A stretch of DNA of 11,130 bases, taken from the NCBI GenBank assembly GCA_026713345.1, contig JAPOOQ010000138.1, positions 1 to 11,130 on the forward strand, in the 5' to 3' direction. Below the pieces are notes generated by a model. It was given only the letters and a program-made list of their open reading frames with translations. It had not been told where the DNA came from and did not search any database. Source of the DNA: Gemmatimonadota bacterium (GTDB lineage Bacteria > Gemmatimonadota > Gemmatimonadetes > Longimicrobiales > Gaopeijiaceae). A program made the position numbers and the translations under genes. Of the stretch, positions 5,231 through 11,130 are shown one piece after another (position 1 is the first letter of the stretch; the number at the start of each line of letters is the position of its first letter).

Positions 5231-7436
5231 CTGCCCCTCCCGGCTCCGAAACATACGATGTCCCCGCCACCTCCCGAAGCATCGCCACCATCTCGCGCTC
5301 GATCCTGCGGATGTCCGCCTCGATCTCCCCAAGCGGCCGGGGCGGCTTGAAGCGGTAGAAGTAGCGGTTGAAGTTGATCTCGTAGCCGACCAGTCCCACA
5401 TGACCGTCGCGAGCATCGCGCTTGCCCGTGTTGATCCAGGCGTCGGGCGCATGGGGTTTGACCTCGCGGTCGAAGAACTCCTGGACGCTCGCTGGGATCC
5501 CCACCTCATCCACCGGGTCGGCCCCGTCGGGAAGCGGCACGCGCTCGGTGTCCCGGAGTCCCGGGTCAGGCTCGGGCAGGCCACGCTTGTCACGGCAGAT
5601 GGCCGCCGTTTCGTCGCGTTCCGAGAGCGCCGCCAGGATCGCCTTCCTGATCGGTGCGCGCAGCTTAATGTCCGCCTTCTTCGCTGCCGCGTTGAGTTCG
5701 GCGACGAAGGTCTCGCGATCCTTGTGGAGGGTGTCGCACATACACTTGAGGGCGTTCTTGATGGAGTCCTGAAACGCACGGCCCTCGGCCCTAGCGCGCT
5801 CGCCCGCCTCACCCCGCCTTCGCGACTTGGCCAGATTGGCAAACGCCCGTTGGTCATCCAGCCTCGCGATCCTGTCCTCGCTGGCCTGGAAGTTCAGCCG
5901 CAGAGGACGCTCGACGGTGATCTTGCGGAATCCGAACCGCGTGGTCGGAAAGAGGCGGCTCACCGTCACCTCTTCGTCCTCACCGTCCTCCCGCGCCGTC
6001 CGCGTCTCCCCGTCGGCGAAGCCCCGAAGCAGTTCCAGGATGTCCGCGGCCCTCTCGGGCGGGATGTCGCGCCGTTTGTTCCCAAGGCTCTTCTTGAGTG
6101 GCGACCAGAAGGAGGTGGCGTCGATCAGCTGAACCTTGCCGGTCCGCTCCGGCGCCTTGCGGTTCGTCAGCAGCCAGATGTAGGTGCCGATGCCGGTGTT
6201 GTAGAAGAGCTGTTCGGGGAGCGCGATCAGCGCCTCAAGCAGGTCGTTCTCGAGGATGTGCCTGCGGATCTCGCTCTCGCCGCTCCCGGCGTCGCCGGTG
6301 AAGAGCGGGGAGCCGTTCATGATGATCGCGATGCGCGTCCCGCCCTCCGCCGGCGCCTTCGCACAGGCCAGCATGTGGAGGAGGAAGAGGGTCTGTCCGT
6401 CGCTGATTCTCGGGAGCCCCGGTCCGAAGCGCCCGGCCGCCCCCCGTTCGTGCTCCGCCTTGACCGCAGCTTTGTCGCGCTTCCAGTCCTTGCCGTAGGG
6501 CGGATTGGCGATCAGATAGTCGAAGTGGTGGCCGGCGTGCCGGTCGTTGGACAGCGTGCTGCCGAATTCGATTTTTCTCGCGTCGCGCCCGGTCGGGTCC
6601 TTCATGAAGAAGTCCGACTTCGACAAGGCCCACGTCTCGGGGTTCACCTCCTGCCCGAACAGGTGGATCCCCGCCTGGGGATTGATGGCAGGCCGGAGCA
6701 CGGTCCCGTTGGTGCTGCGGCCCTGCAGAATGTGCTCCTTGGCGATCATCAGCATCCCGCCGGACCCGCAGCAAGGATCGTAGACGCTACGAACCACACC
6801 GGTCCCCGAGATCCGCGCCTCGTCACCCGCGAGCATCAGGTCCACCATCAGATGGACCACGTCCCGCGGCGTGAAGTGCTCGCCGGGATTCTCGTCGAGG
6901 GCCTCGTTGAACCGGCGGATCAGCTCCTCGAAAATCGTCCCCATCGTCGGGTTGTCCACCACGTCGGGATGGAGATCGACCTTGCGGAAACGCTCCAGCA
7001 CCTGGAAGAGCAAGCCGGCCTCGTCGAGCTTGCTGATCGTGTTGTCGAAGTCGAACCGCTCGACCACCTCCCGCATGTTCTCGCTGAACCCCGCGATGTA
7101 GTTGCGGAGGTTCGCGGCGACCTGGGGCGCGTCGGCCAGGAGCCGGTCGAAGTTGTAGTGGGAGGTGTTGTAGAAGGCGAAGCCGGAGGCGAGTTCAAGC
7201 TGCTCGCGCCGATCCTCCAGGCCGCGGTCCTTGAGCTCGGCGTTCCGCGCCAGGACCTTCTCCTTGGTGGGCGCGAGGACGCAGTCGAGGCGCCGGAGGA
7301 CGGTGAGGGGGAGGATGACATCCTGGTACTTCCCGCGCTTGAAGCTGTCGCGGATCAGGTTCGCGACGTCCCAGATGAAGCTGACGATTTCGGTGTGGGT
7401 CATGGGGGGTGGGTGAGTGAGGGACATCTCGGGCAC
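5223..7436 (-). CDS. hsdM: Type I restriction-modification N6-adenine methyltransferase HsdM
   Basis: Modification subunit: transfers a methyl group from S-adenosylmethionine to adenine at the site chosen by HsdS, marking self DNA. The 737-residue protein has the N-terminal helical HsdM domain (IVSFIWDVANLIRDSFKR from about 17), the FTPRDVVHLMVDLM segment (188-201), SAM motif I DPCCGSGGM (220-228) and catalytic NPPY (311-314), so it should be active. It is longer than the usual ~500 residues. The extra C-terminal part (about 520-737) contains coiled-coil-like stretches and ends in the region duplicated downstream. The start is a GTG at 7436, chosen for a GGGAG site 5 bases upstream; in-frame ATGs at 7427 and 7403 have poorer sites. 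It lies 106 bp after the TIR/SLOG operon with its own candidate promoter, and its stop overlaps a small ORF. Confidence 0.96.
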   Translation of the reverse strand: MPEMSLTHPPPMTHTEIVSFIWDVANLIRDSFKRGKYQDVILPLTVLRRLDCVLAPTKEKVLARNAELKDRGLEDRREQLELASGFAFYNTSHYNFDRLLADAPQVAANLRNYIAGFSENMREVVERFDFDNTISKLDEAGLLFQVLERFRKVDLHPDVVDNPTMGTIFEELIRRFNEALDENPGEHFTPRDVVHLMVDLMLAGDEARISGTGVVRSVYDPCCGSGGMLMIAKEHILQGRSTNGTVLRPAINPQAGIHLFGQEVNPETWALSKSDFFMKDPTGRDARKIEFGSTLSNDRHAGHHFDYLIANPPYGKDWKRDKAAVKAEHERGAAGRFGPGLPRISDGQTLFLLHMLACAKAPAEGGTRIAIIMNGSPLFTGDAGSGESEIRRHILENDLLEALIALPEQLFYNTGIGTYIWLLTNRKAPERTGKVQLIDATSFWSPLKKSLGNKRRDIPPERAADILELLRGFADGETRTAREDGEDEEVTVSRLFPTTRFGFRKITVERPLRLNFQASEDRIARLDDQRAFANLAKSRRRGEAGERARAEGRAFQDSIKNALKCMCDTLHKDRETFVAELNAAAKKADIKLRAPIRKAILAALSERDETAAICRDKRGLPEPDPGLRDTERVPLPDGADPVDEVGIPASVQEFFDREVKPHAPDAWINTGKRDARDGHVGLVGYEINFNRYFYRFKPPRPLGEIEADIRRIEREMVAMLREVAGTSYVSEPGGAGD
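5233..5651. repeat. 419-bp direct repeat, RT-proximal copy (within hsdM)
   Basis: Partner of 3095-3513, offset by exactly 2138 bp with no gaps. It encodes HsdM residues from about 596 to the third-last codon. Recombination between the copies would remove one 2138-bp unit (small ORF plus RT) and rebuild a complete hsdM with a hybrid 3' end. Confidence 0.95.
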
Positions 7437-7468
7437 ACGGACTCCCGGGAAACGACTCGATACGAAGA

Positions 7469-7497
7469 TTGGTAACGTTCTCTTTACATAATGTCAA
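7469..7497 (-). promoter_or_regulatory. Candidate hsdM promoter
   Basis: On the minus strand a perfect TTGACA (7492-7497) is followed after 17 bases by TACCAA (7469-7474), a weak -10, about 33 bases before the GTG of hsdM. The 106-bp gap between the preceding operon and hsdM (7437-7542) is AT-richer than the flanking genes, which supports a promoter here. Read-through from the upstream operon is also possible, since no clear terminator is seen in the gap. Confidence 0.4.
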
Positions 7498-7542
7498 CCA
7501 TGCTTTACTATTGTTCCTTGGGATCGATCGTCAATCTGATAG

Positions 7543-8310
7543 TCAAGACGCTATCGCGCGCAAGTTAAGCCGATCCGGGGGCGTGCCGGTTGAGCAGGCC
7601 ATGAGCCCAGCATGACCGATGATGGACCTGGTGGCGTTCCGAAGGAATCTCTCCTCCTCAGACCTGAGAGGCTTCCCGATTCCCTCCGCTTTCCTCGCGG
7701 CGGTACCGCCCCGTGTAGAGGATAGCTCTGCGACTCTGTCGAGAACGGCCTTTTCGATTCGCCATCTTCTTGCTGCTTTTTCACGGCGCTTCGGAGGCTG
7801 TACGGAGTGTTCCAATACCGTCAAACAGAAGTAGGCCATGCTCACCAAAGGCTCCTCGCCTTGGCGATGGCCGATATAGCGCACGTACATGGCCTTGACG
7901 TCGGGATGTTGGAAGTTGCAGTCCCTGGGAGGCTCGGGGTAGTGACGACTGACCACCTGTAGCCGCGCGGACGCCCGTGGTGTTCCCGCACTTGCGCTCG
8001 CGCGGAGGTTTACGACACCAGGTGGCGGCTGCCGGTCAACTACCTCCGCACCCTGGAAGGCCAGCCTGAACGAGCCGGGTCCACCCTGCAGATCGGCGCT
8101 CATCTGCCACGACTCTATGTACTCGGCTACGGCATCGCGCGCTTGTCTCTCCGTCGGGAAGTGTTCCTTGAACTCGAAGCGTGCCGTTCCTTCCTTGACT
8201 ATCAGGCGGAACTGACGCTCTTCACGGGAAAACGGGGGTGGATTGCGATAGGCGACCGAACTGCTGTGTTCTATCCGGTACGTCAACGCTACAACATGGG
8301 GATCTACCAC
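7543..8310 (-). CDS. Uncharacterised third gene of the TIR-SLOG operon
   Basis: I do not recognise this family. The 255-residue protein is soluble, with no signal peptide or membrane segment. Its first ~95 residues look like a compact alpha/beta domain (YRIEHSSSVAYRNPPPF, FRLIVKEGTARFEFKEHFPT, then an amphipathic helix ARDAVAEYIESW and GSFRLAFQGAEVVDR). A linker follows, then a helical part (HPDVKAMYVRYIGHR at 135-149; MAYFCLTVLEH at 158-168) and a basic C-terminal half (PPKRREKAARRWRIEKAVLD, then FLRNATRSIIGHAGLMA). The GTG at 8310 overlaps the SLOG-gene stop (GTGGTAG), with an AGAGG tract unusually close to it, so the exact start is uncertain. Strict coupling to the SLOG gene suggests a shared function in the TIR/SLOG system, perhaps sensing or scaffolding; that role is inference. 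Confidence 0.8.
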   Translation of the reverse strand: MVDPHVVALTYRIEHSSSVAYRNPPPFSREERQFRLIVKEGTARFEFKEHFPTERQARDAVAEYIESWQMSADLQGGPGSFRLAFQGAEVVDRQPPPGVVNLRASASAGTPRASARLQVVSRHYPEPPRDCNFQHPDVKAMYVRYIGHRQGEEPLVSMAYFCLTVLEHSVQPPKRREKAARRWRIEKAVLDRVAELSSTRGGTAARKAEGIGKPLRSEEERFLRNATRSIIGHAGLMACSTGTPPDRLNLRAIAS

Positions 8311-9137
8311 ACCTCTTGTTCCGACCTCTGCTCACGCAATCGATTCACCCCCCGAAGAACCAGCATGACAGCCTGTCCGATGAACGGAGTGCTCGCCAGC
8401 GCCTGGTTCTCTTCATCGGACAGCCCATTGTTCAGATCCCGGCCGGTCCACTCTTCAAGACGCCGCCGACCCGCCCACCCATTGCGTGAGCCGTCCCATG
8501 GCCCAACCAGGCCAAGGGTCTCGGCTATGTCGCGAGCGCAACCGCCGAACCCACCGATCAGAAACACCGGCTGGCCAGCGCGCAGTGACACCAGTGCCTC
8601 TTCAGCCAACCCGGGCATACTCCCCTTGAAGTTCGCGACCTGCCCGCCGAGAAGTACTCGGGCATCGGTGGAAGACCGCTGGAACTCTCGCATTGCGGTC
8701 AATCCGGAGCGCCATTCCTCTTCAGTCGGGTCGCGACTCGGGAGTTTGCGACCGGCGTCCATCGCCACCCGGGCTCCGTCACACCCGAGAAGCACGAGGT
8801 CGGCTGCTCCACGAAGTTCTGCTGCGAGCTGGTCAATCTGGTCCACCGGCATCCTGATATGTACGGGCCACGCCAAGTGATTGGTGACCCGCACGGCATC
8901 CTGCAGATCGGAGGTGGAGGTGTATCGCAGAACAAGCTGGAACAGAAGCCGGGTGAACCCGTGGGCACGCAGGTCGCCCCCGTACGCGAGATTCGCGCCA
9001 GAGGCGAGAAGCTGAAGCGCCAATTCGGCCGTCGCCTCTTTGAGGTGCCCTTCGCTCAGCCCCAGGGCTGCCATATCAGGACTGTCGGACGTTGAGATGG
9101 CAATCGTTATCGGGGCCTGCCGGTCCGCCGGGCTCAT
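8304..9137 (-). CDS. SLOG-domain protein (probable Sir2/TIR-associating SLOG type)
   Basis: SLOG domains are Rossmann-like folds related to LOG and DprA that bind or process nucleotide-derived ligands; some families are coupled to TIR or Sir2 effectors in bacterial conflict systems. The 277-residue protein shows the expected landmarks: a first strand ITIAISTSDS (10-19), GLSEGHLKEATAELALQLL (26-44), the LAYGGDLR turn (50-57), DLVLLGCDGARVAMDAG (113-129) and a glycine/acid signature LLGGQVANFKGSMPGLAEEA (162-181), then PVFLIGGFGG (190-199). I assign it to the Sir2/TIR-associating SLOG (STALD-like) group from this pattern and from its TIR neighbour, with moderate certainty on the subgroup. The ATG at 9137 is preferred: it overlaps the TIR stop as ATGA and has GGCGGAG 8 bases upstream. 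An earlier ATG at 9158 lacks a ribosome site. Confidence 0.8.
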   Translation of the reverse strand: MSPADRQAPITIAISTSDSPDMAALGLSEGHLKEATAELALQLLASGANLAYGGDLRAHGFTRLLFQLVLRYTSTSDLQDAVRVTNHLAWPVHIRMPVDQIDQLAAELRGAADLVLLGCDGARVAMDAGRKLPSRDPTEEEWRSGLTAMREFQRSSTDARVLLGGQVANFKGSMPGLAEEALVSLRAGQPVFLIGGFGGCARDIAETLGLVGPWDGSRNGWAGRRRLEEWTGRDLNNGLSDEENQALASTPFIGQAVMLVLRGVNRLREQRSEQEVW

Positions 9138-9790
9138 GATGGTTGCTCCGCCAGCCATTGAGTCATGGTCCGCAACTGCAGATCGCTCCTGGTCGCCCGT
9201 AAGACGCGCTGCTCTTCCTGGTCGAGAGGAGGGTCCGGGTACACGACGACTCTACGCTCTTCCTCCCTGGTCCCCAGCGTTGCCAGGGAGATGAGTTCGG
9301 GGGGTCGGGACATGAAGACTATATCTGGCCACCGGTCCGGGAGCAACTCGACGCGGCAGCGCCACAGAAAGTCTGCCAGCACCTCGTCCAGAAGGCGTCC
9401 GGCGATCTCTGGAAGGCGGTCCTTTTCAACCGGATCCATCCGAACAACCGGGACGTTGCCGAGATAAGCAAAACCCCGTTCCTCGCCAGCATTCAGACAG
9501 TCAACGACGATCATCGGCACCCCCCTGCGCTTGGCCACGATCACCTCGCGGCGGCACCACTCCCGGGAGGAATAGGAGTCCGTTTGGATTGCCAGAAAGA
9601 CAGACCTCCCGATGTGATGCTCGATCACCTCGTGAAAGGGCAAGCCGGCCGGAATGTCATACACGTCCAGGAAGCTGGCCAAGGCGCTGTTCTGGTACAG
9701 CCAGCCACGGATCTCTTCCGCGATCTCCTTCCAGTGTTCGTCGTTCCTCGCCGGCCCCACCAGCGACGTTGCGGAAACGATCAGTGCCAA
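9134..9790 (-). CDS. TIR-domain protein, probable NAD-cleaving effector, 5' end uncertain
   Basis: Read from the only usable in-frame start (TTG at 9790) the protein has 218 residues. The TIR fold is clear: a helix (HWKEIAEEIRGWLYQ, 19-33), the second strand and BB-type segment SFLDVYDIPAGLPF (39-52), SVFLAIQTDSY (63-73), and SREWCRREV (75-83) whose Glu82 corresponds to the catalytic glutamate of NAD-hydrolysing TIRs. PMIVVDCLNAGEERGFAYLG follows (92-111). The first strand (ALIVSATSL) lacks the usual SHA motif. The C-terminal ~100 residues have no assigned domain. No good ribosome site precedes the TTG, and a TIR-like N-terminus lies in another frame just upstream, so the gene may be frameshifted or trimmed. 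It overlaps the SLOG gene by 4 bases (ATGA), which marks it as the first gene of a three-gene operon. Confidence 0.8.
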   Translation of the reverse strand: MALIVSATSLVGPARNDEHWKEIAEEIRGWLYQNSALASFLDVYDIPAGLPFHEVIEHHIGRSVFLAIQTDSYSSREWCRREVIVAKRRGVPMIVVDCLNAGEERGFAYLGNVPVVRMDPVEKDRLPEIAGRLLDEVLADFLWRCRVELLPDRWPDIVFMSRPPELISLATLGTREEERRVVVYPDPPLDQEEQRVLRATRSDLQLRTMTQWLAEQPS

Positions 9791-9887
9791 AATGGTCGCG
9801 AATCCTGTCCGCCATCCGGGCAGCCGGACGGCAGTCGGGGTGCCATATCACATGGATCAGGAATGGTGGAATGGGAAGATGCGGCAT
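9791..9887 (-). other. Possible detached N-terminus of the TIR gene in a different frame
   Basis: An ATG at 9887 opens a frame whose first ~32 residues (MPHLPIPPFLIHVIWHPD, then a helix ADRIRDHF) look like the first strand and helix of a TIR-like domain. That frame then degenerates and stops at 9657 with no recognisable content. Its useful part ends at a run of four T on the minus strand (about 9791-9794), exactly where the TIR reading frame begins; removing one T would join the two. Either a frameshift, a sequencing error or an internal deletion is possible. A GTG at 9929 is an alternative start. Confidence 0.4.
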
Positions 9888-9956
9888 GGATTGGGGTGAC
9901 CTGCGCGTGGAAGGTTCCTCGGGTTCCACAGGAGTTGGACCGGAGCGTGTCTCCGT

Positions 9957-9965
9957 AGTATAGCA
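9957..9965 (-). promoter_or_regulatory. Candidate extended -10 promoter of the TIR-SLOG operon
   Basis: On the minus strand TGCTATACT combines a near-consensus -10 (TATACT, 9957-9962) with the TG extension one base upstream. No matching -35 is seen at normal spacing. A small hairpin (CGGAG/CTCCG with a 5-base loop) follows at once and would lie at the 5' end of the transcript. The position, about 70 bases before the ATG at 9887 and about 165 before the TTG at 9790, suits either start of the TIR gene. Confidence 0.45.
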
Positions 9966-9973
9966 CCGGCCGG

Positions 9974-10000
9974 GTCAGCCACCGATCATCGATGGCCGAC
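9974..10000. repeat. Imperfect inverted repeat between the barrel gene and the TIR operon
   Basis: GTCAGCCA (9974-9981) and TGGCCGAC (9993-10000) pair over 8 positions with one G-U in minus-strand RNA, around an 11-base loop. It lies 18 bases past the stop of the barrel gene, where a terminator would be expected. No U-tract follows, so intrinsic termination is unproven. Confidence 0.3.
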
Positions 10001-10017
10001 ACTCCCCCCCACCCCCT

Positions 10018-11130
10018 TCAGAAGTAGAAATTCGTCGACAGATACACCACCCGCGGCACCGCCCCGAACTCCGACCCCAGCCTCGGCGCAAACCCCTCCA
10101 GCTTCGCCCCCTCCCCCACCCCCAGAAACGCCCCGAACCGCACGCCCACGCTCTCGGTCGCCGAGTAGCCGAGGCCCGGCGCAAGCAGGAAAGACCCGTC
10201 GCGCAGGCTGCCCAGGAAGAGGTTGCTCGCCGAGAGGAGCGGGTGCAGCTGGTACGCGACCTGGAGCGCGCCGACATCCCGGCCCAGCACCTGCATCTCT
10301 CCTTGAGCGAAGGCGCGGCTGGTGGCGACCGCGAGCAGGTCGTCGGGTGTGGCCGCGCCGAGGCCGTCGTGCTGGTACTCCACCACGAGGTACACTTCCC
10401 GTCCGCCGAGCGAAAACGTGCGGTCCATCCCGACGCTGCCGCGAAGCGCCGTGCGGTCGGCGACGCGGCGGACGACGACTTCGGTGCGCGCCGCCCACAG
10501 TCCCACGGCGCCGGTGAGGAACGCGGCCGCGCCGAAGGTGTCGTGGACGGTGCCGGCCCATGCGCCCAGGTCCCAGCCGCGGTGGTTGGTGGTGGCGCGG
10601 GCCAGGAGAGAGAGCGTGCGCTCGCCCCCCGGACCGGCGAGGGCGGGGCGCGCGACGAATTCGAACTGCGTGAAGGCCCCCGCGTAGTAACGCAGCCGCG
10701 CCGCGTCCACGCCGATCCTGTACTCGCGGAAGGGGTCGGCGGGGTCGAAGGGGGAGAACGGGTCGGCGGGTGTGAGGACGAGGGTGGTCCCCCAGGAGAT
10801 GGGCTGGCGCCCGATGACCAGGTCGGCGTCGGGGCCGAGGTCGAAGCGAAGGCTCAGCCGGTCGATCCTGTGCCGCCAGAGGACGCCCTCGCCAGCGTCG
10901 ATTTCACCGTCCAGCGTCAGCCAGTCGCCGCTCGACGCGGATCCGGCCGCCGCGGTGAAGAGCTGCGCGCCGAGCGTCCCCGGTTCGCGAAAGGTGGGGG
11001 CGGGTTCATATGCGGCATCCACCAGCCCGGGCCCGGCCCCCCCGTCCCACATGAGGCGCACCCGCTGGAAGCCCGAGCCGTTGGATGGGCCGCCGAGCGG
11101 GCTGCTGCCCACCCGCGTCCACAGATTCAG
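10018..11130 (-). CDS. Outer-membrane beta-barrel protein, C-terminal part (5' end outside window)
   Basis: The frame is open through the right edge, so the 370 residues seen are a C-terminal part; the GTG at 11112 is internal. Alternating hydrophobic/polar strands recur throughout (for example SLRFDLGPDADLVIGRQPIS and LRYYAGAFTQFEFVARP), with loops rich in Gly, Asp and Pro. The protein ends in YLSTNFYF, a terminal Phe with alternating aromatics, the usual recognition signal for the outer-membrane barrel assembly machinery. GRQPISWG followed by PADPFSPFDPADPFREYR resembles motifs of porin-like barrels of unknown substrate. It looks like a host gene outside the defence island and marks the host as Gram-negative. 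Substrate and exact family are not identified. Confidence 0.8.
   Translation of the reverse strand: MNLWTRVGSSPLGGPSNGSGFQRVRLMWDGGAGPGLVDAAYEPAPTFREPGTLGAQLFTAAAGSASSGDWLTLDGEIDAGEGVLWRHRIDRLSLRFDLGPDADLVIGRQPISWGTTLVLTPADPFSPFDPADPFREYRIGVDAARLRYYAGAFTQFEFVARPALAGPGGERTLSLLARATTNHRGWDLGAWAGTVHDTFGAAAFLTGAVGLWAARTEVVVRRVADRTALRGSVGMDRTFSLGGREVYLVVEYQHDGLGAATPDDLLAVATSRAFAQGEMQVLGRDVGALQVAYQLHPLLSASNLFLGSLRDGSFLLAPGLGYSATESVGVRFGAFLGVGEGAKLEGFAPRLGSEFGAVPRVVYLSTNFYF

Noticed and set aside
3091..5651. Transposon or integrase-mediated island around the RT
   Set aside because: No transposase, integrase, terminal inverted repeats or short target-site duplications were found; the only flanking repeat is the homologous hsdM end.
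5187..7475. Very long open frame (762 codons) on the plus strand opposite hsdM
   Set aside because: It is antisense to a gene with clear methyltransferase motifs. High-G+C codon use on the minus strand produces such frames, its residue makeup is low-complexity Arg/Leu/Val/Glu, and no motif is recognisable.
1..11130. CRISPR array, tRNA or rRNA genes
   Set aside because: No regularly spaced short repeats and no cloverleaf or rRNA signature sequences were noticed on either strand.

Overview
This is a high-G+C stretch of a bacterial genome in which every convincing gene reads on the minus strand. Most of it is a densely packed anti-phage defence island. The gene at the right edge encodes an outer-membrane beta-barrel with a terminal Phe, so the host is Gram-negative. 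A Gemmatimonadota- or Acidobacteriota-like host would fit the base composition, but I cannot prove it from the sequence.

In reading order (right to left): the 3' part of an outer-membrane barrel gene (10018-11130). Then a tight three-gene operon (9790-7543) with a TIR-domain protein carrying an intact SREWCRRE catalytic segment, a SLOG-domain protein probably of the Sir2/TIR-associating type, and a 255-residue protein I do not recognise. The 5' end of the TIR gene looks damaged: a plausible N-terminus lies in another frame just upstream. Next comes a type I restriction-modification locus opening with hsdM (7436-5223) and closing with hsdS (1455-28). No hsdR is present; it may lie beyond the left edge.

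The type I locus is split by two other defence modules. Directly after hsdM, overlapping its stop by 8 bases, is a 50-codon small ORF. Six bases after that ORF's stop begins a 497-residue reverse transcriptase of the UG/Abi (defence-associated RT) type, with a clearly lower G+C content. Behind it is a truncated second copy of the hsdM 3' end. The two hsdM ends form a 419-bp direct repeat (401/419 identical, no gaps) that brackets the small ORF and the RT. An abiEi-abiEii type IV toxin-antitoxin pair then precedes hsdS, with a 1-base overlap inside the pair and an 8-base overlap into hsdS. A 10-bp inverted repeat upstream of abiEi, coinciding with candidate promoter hexamers, looks like the AbiEi operator.

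My reading is that an ancestral hsdM-abiE-hsdS operon received the RT cassette by homologous recombination through an hsdM end. The same repeats could delete the cassette while leaving hsdM intact. NAD-targeting (TIR/SLOG), DNA modification, RT-based defence and a toxin-antitoxin are therefore stacked in one transcriptional direction.
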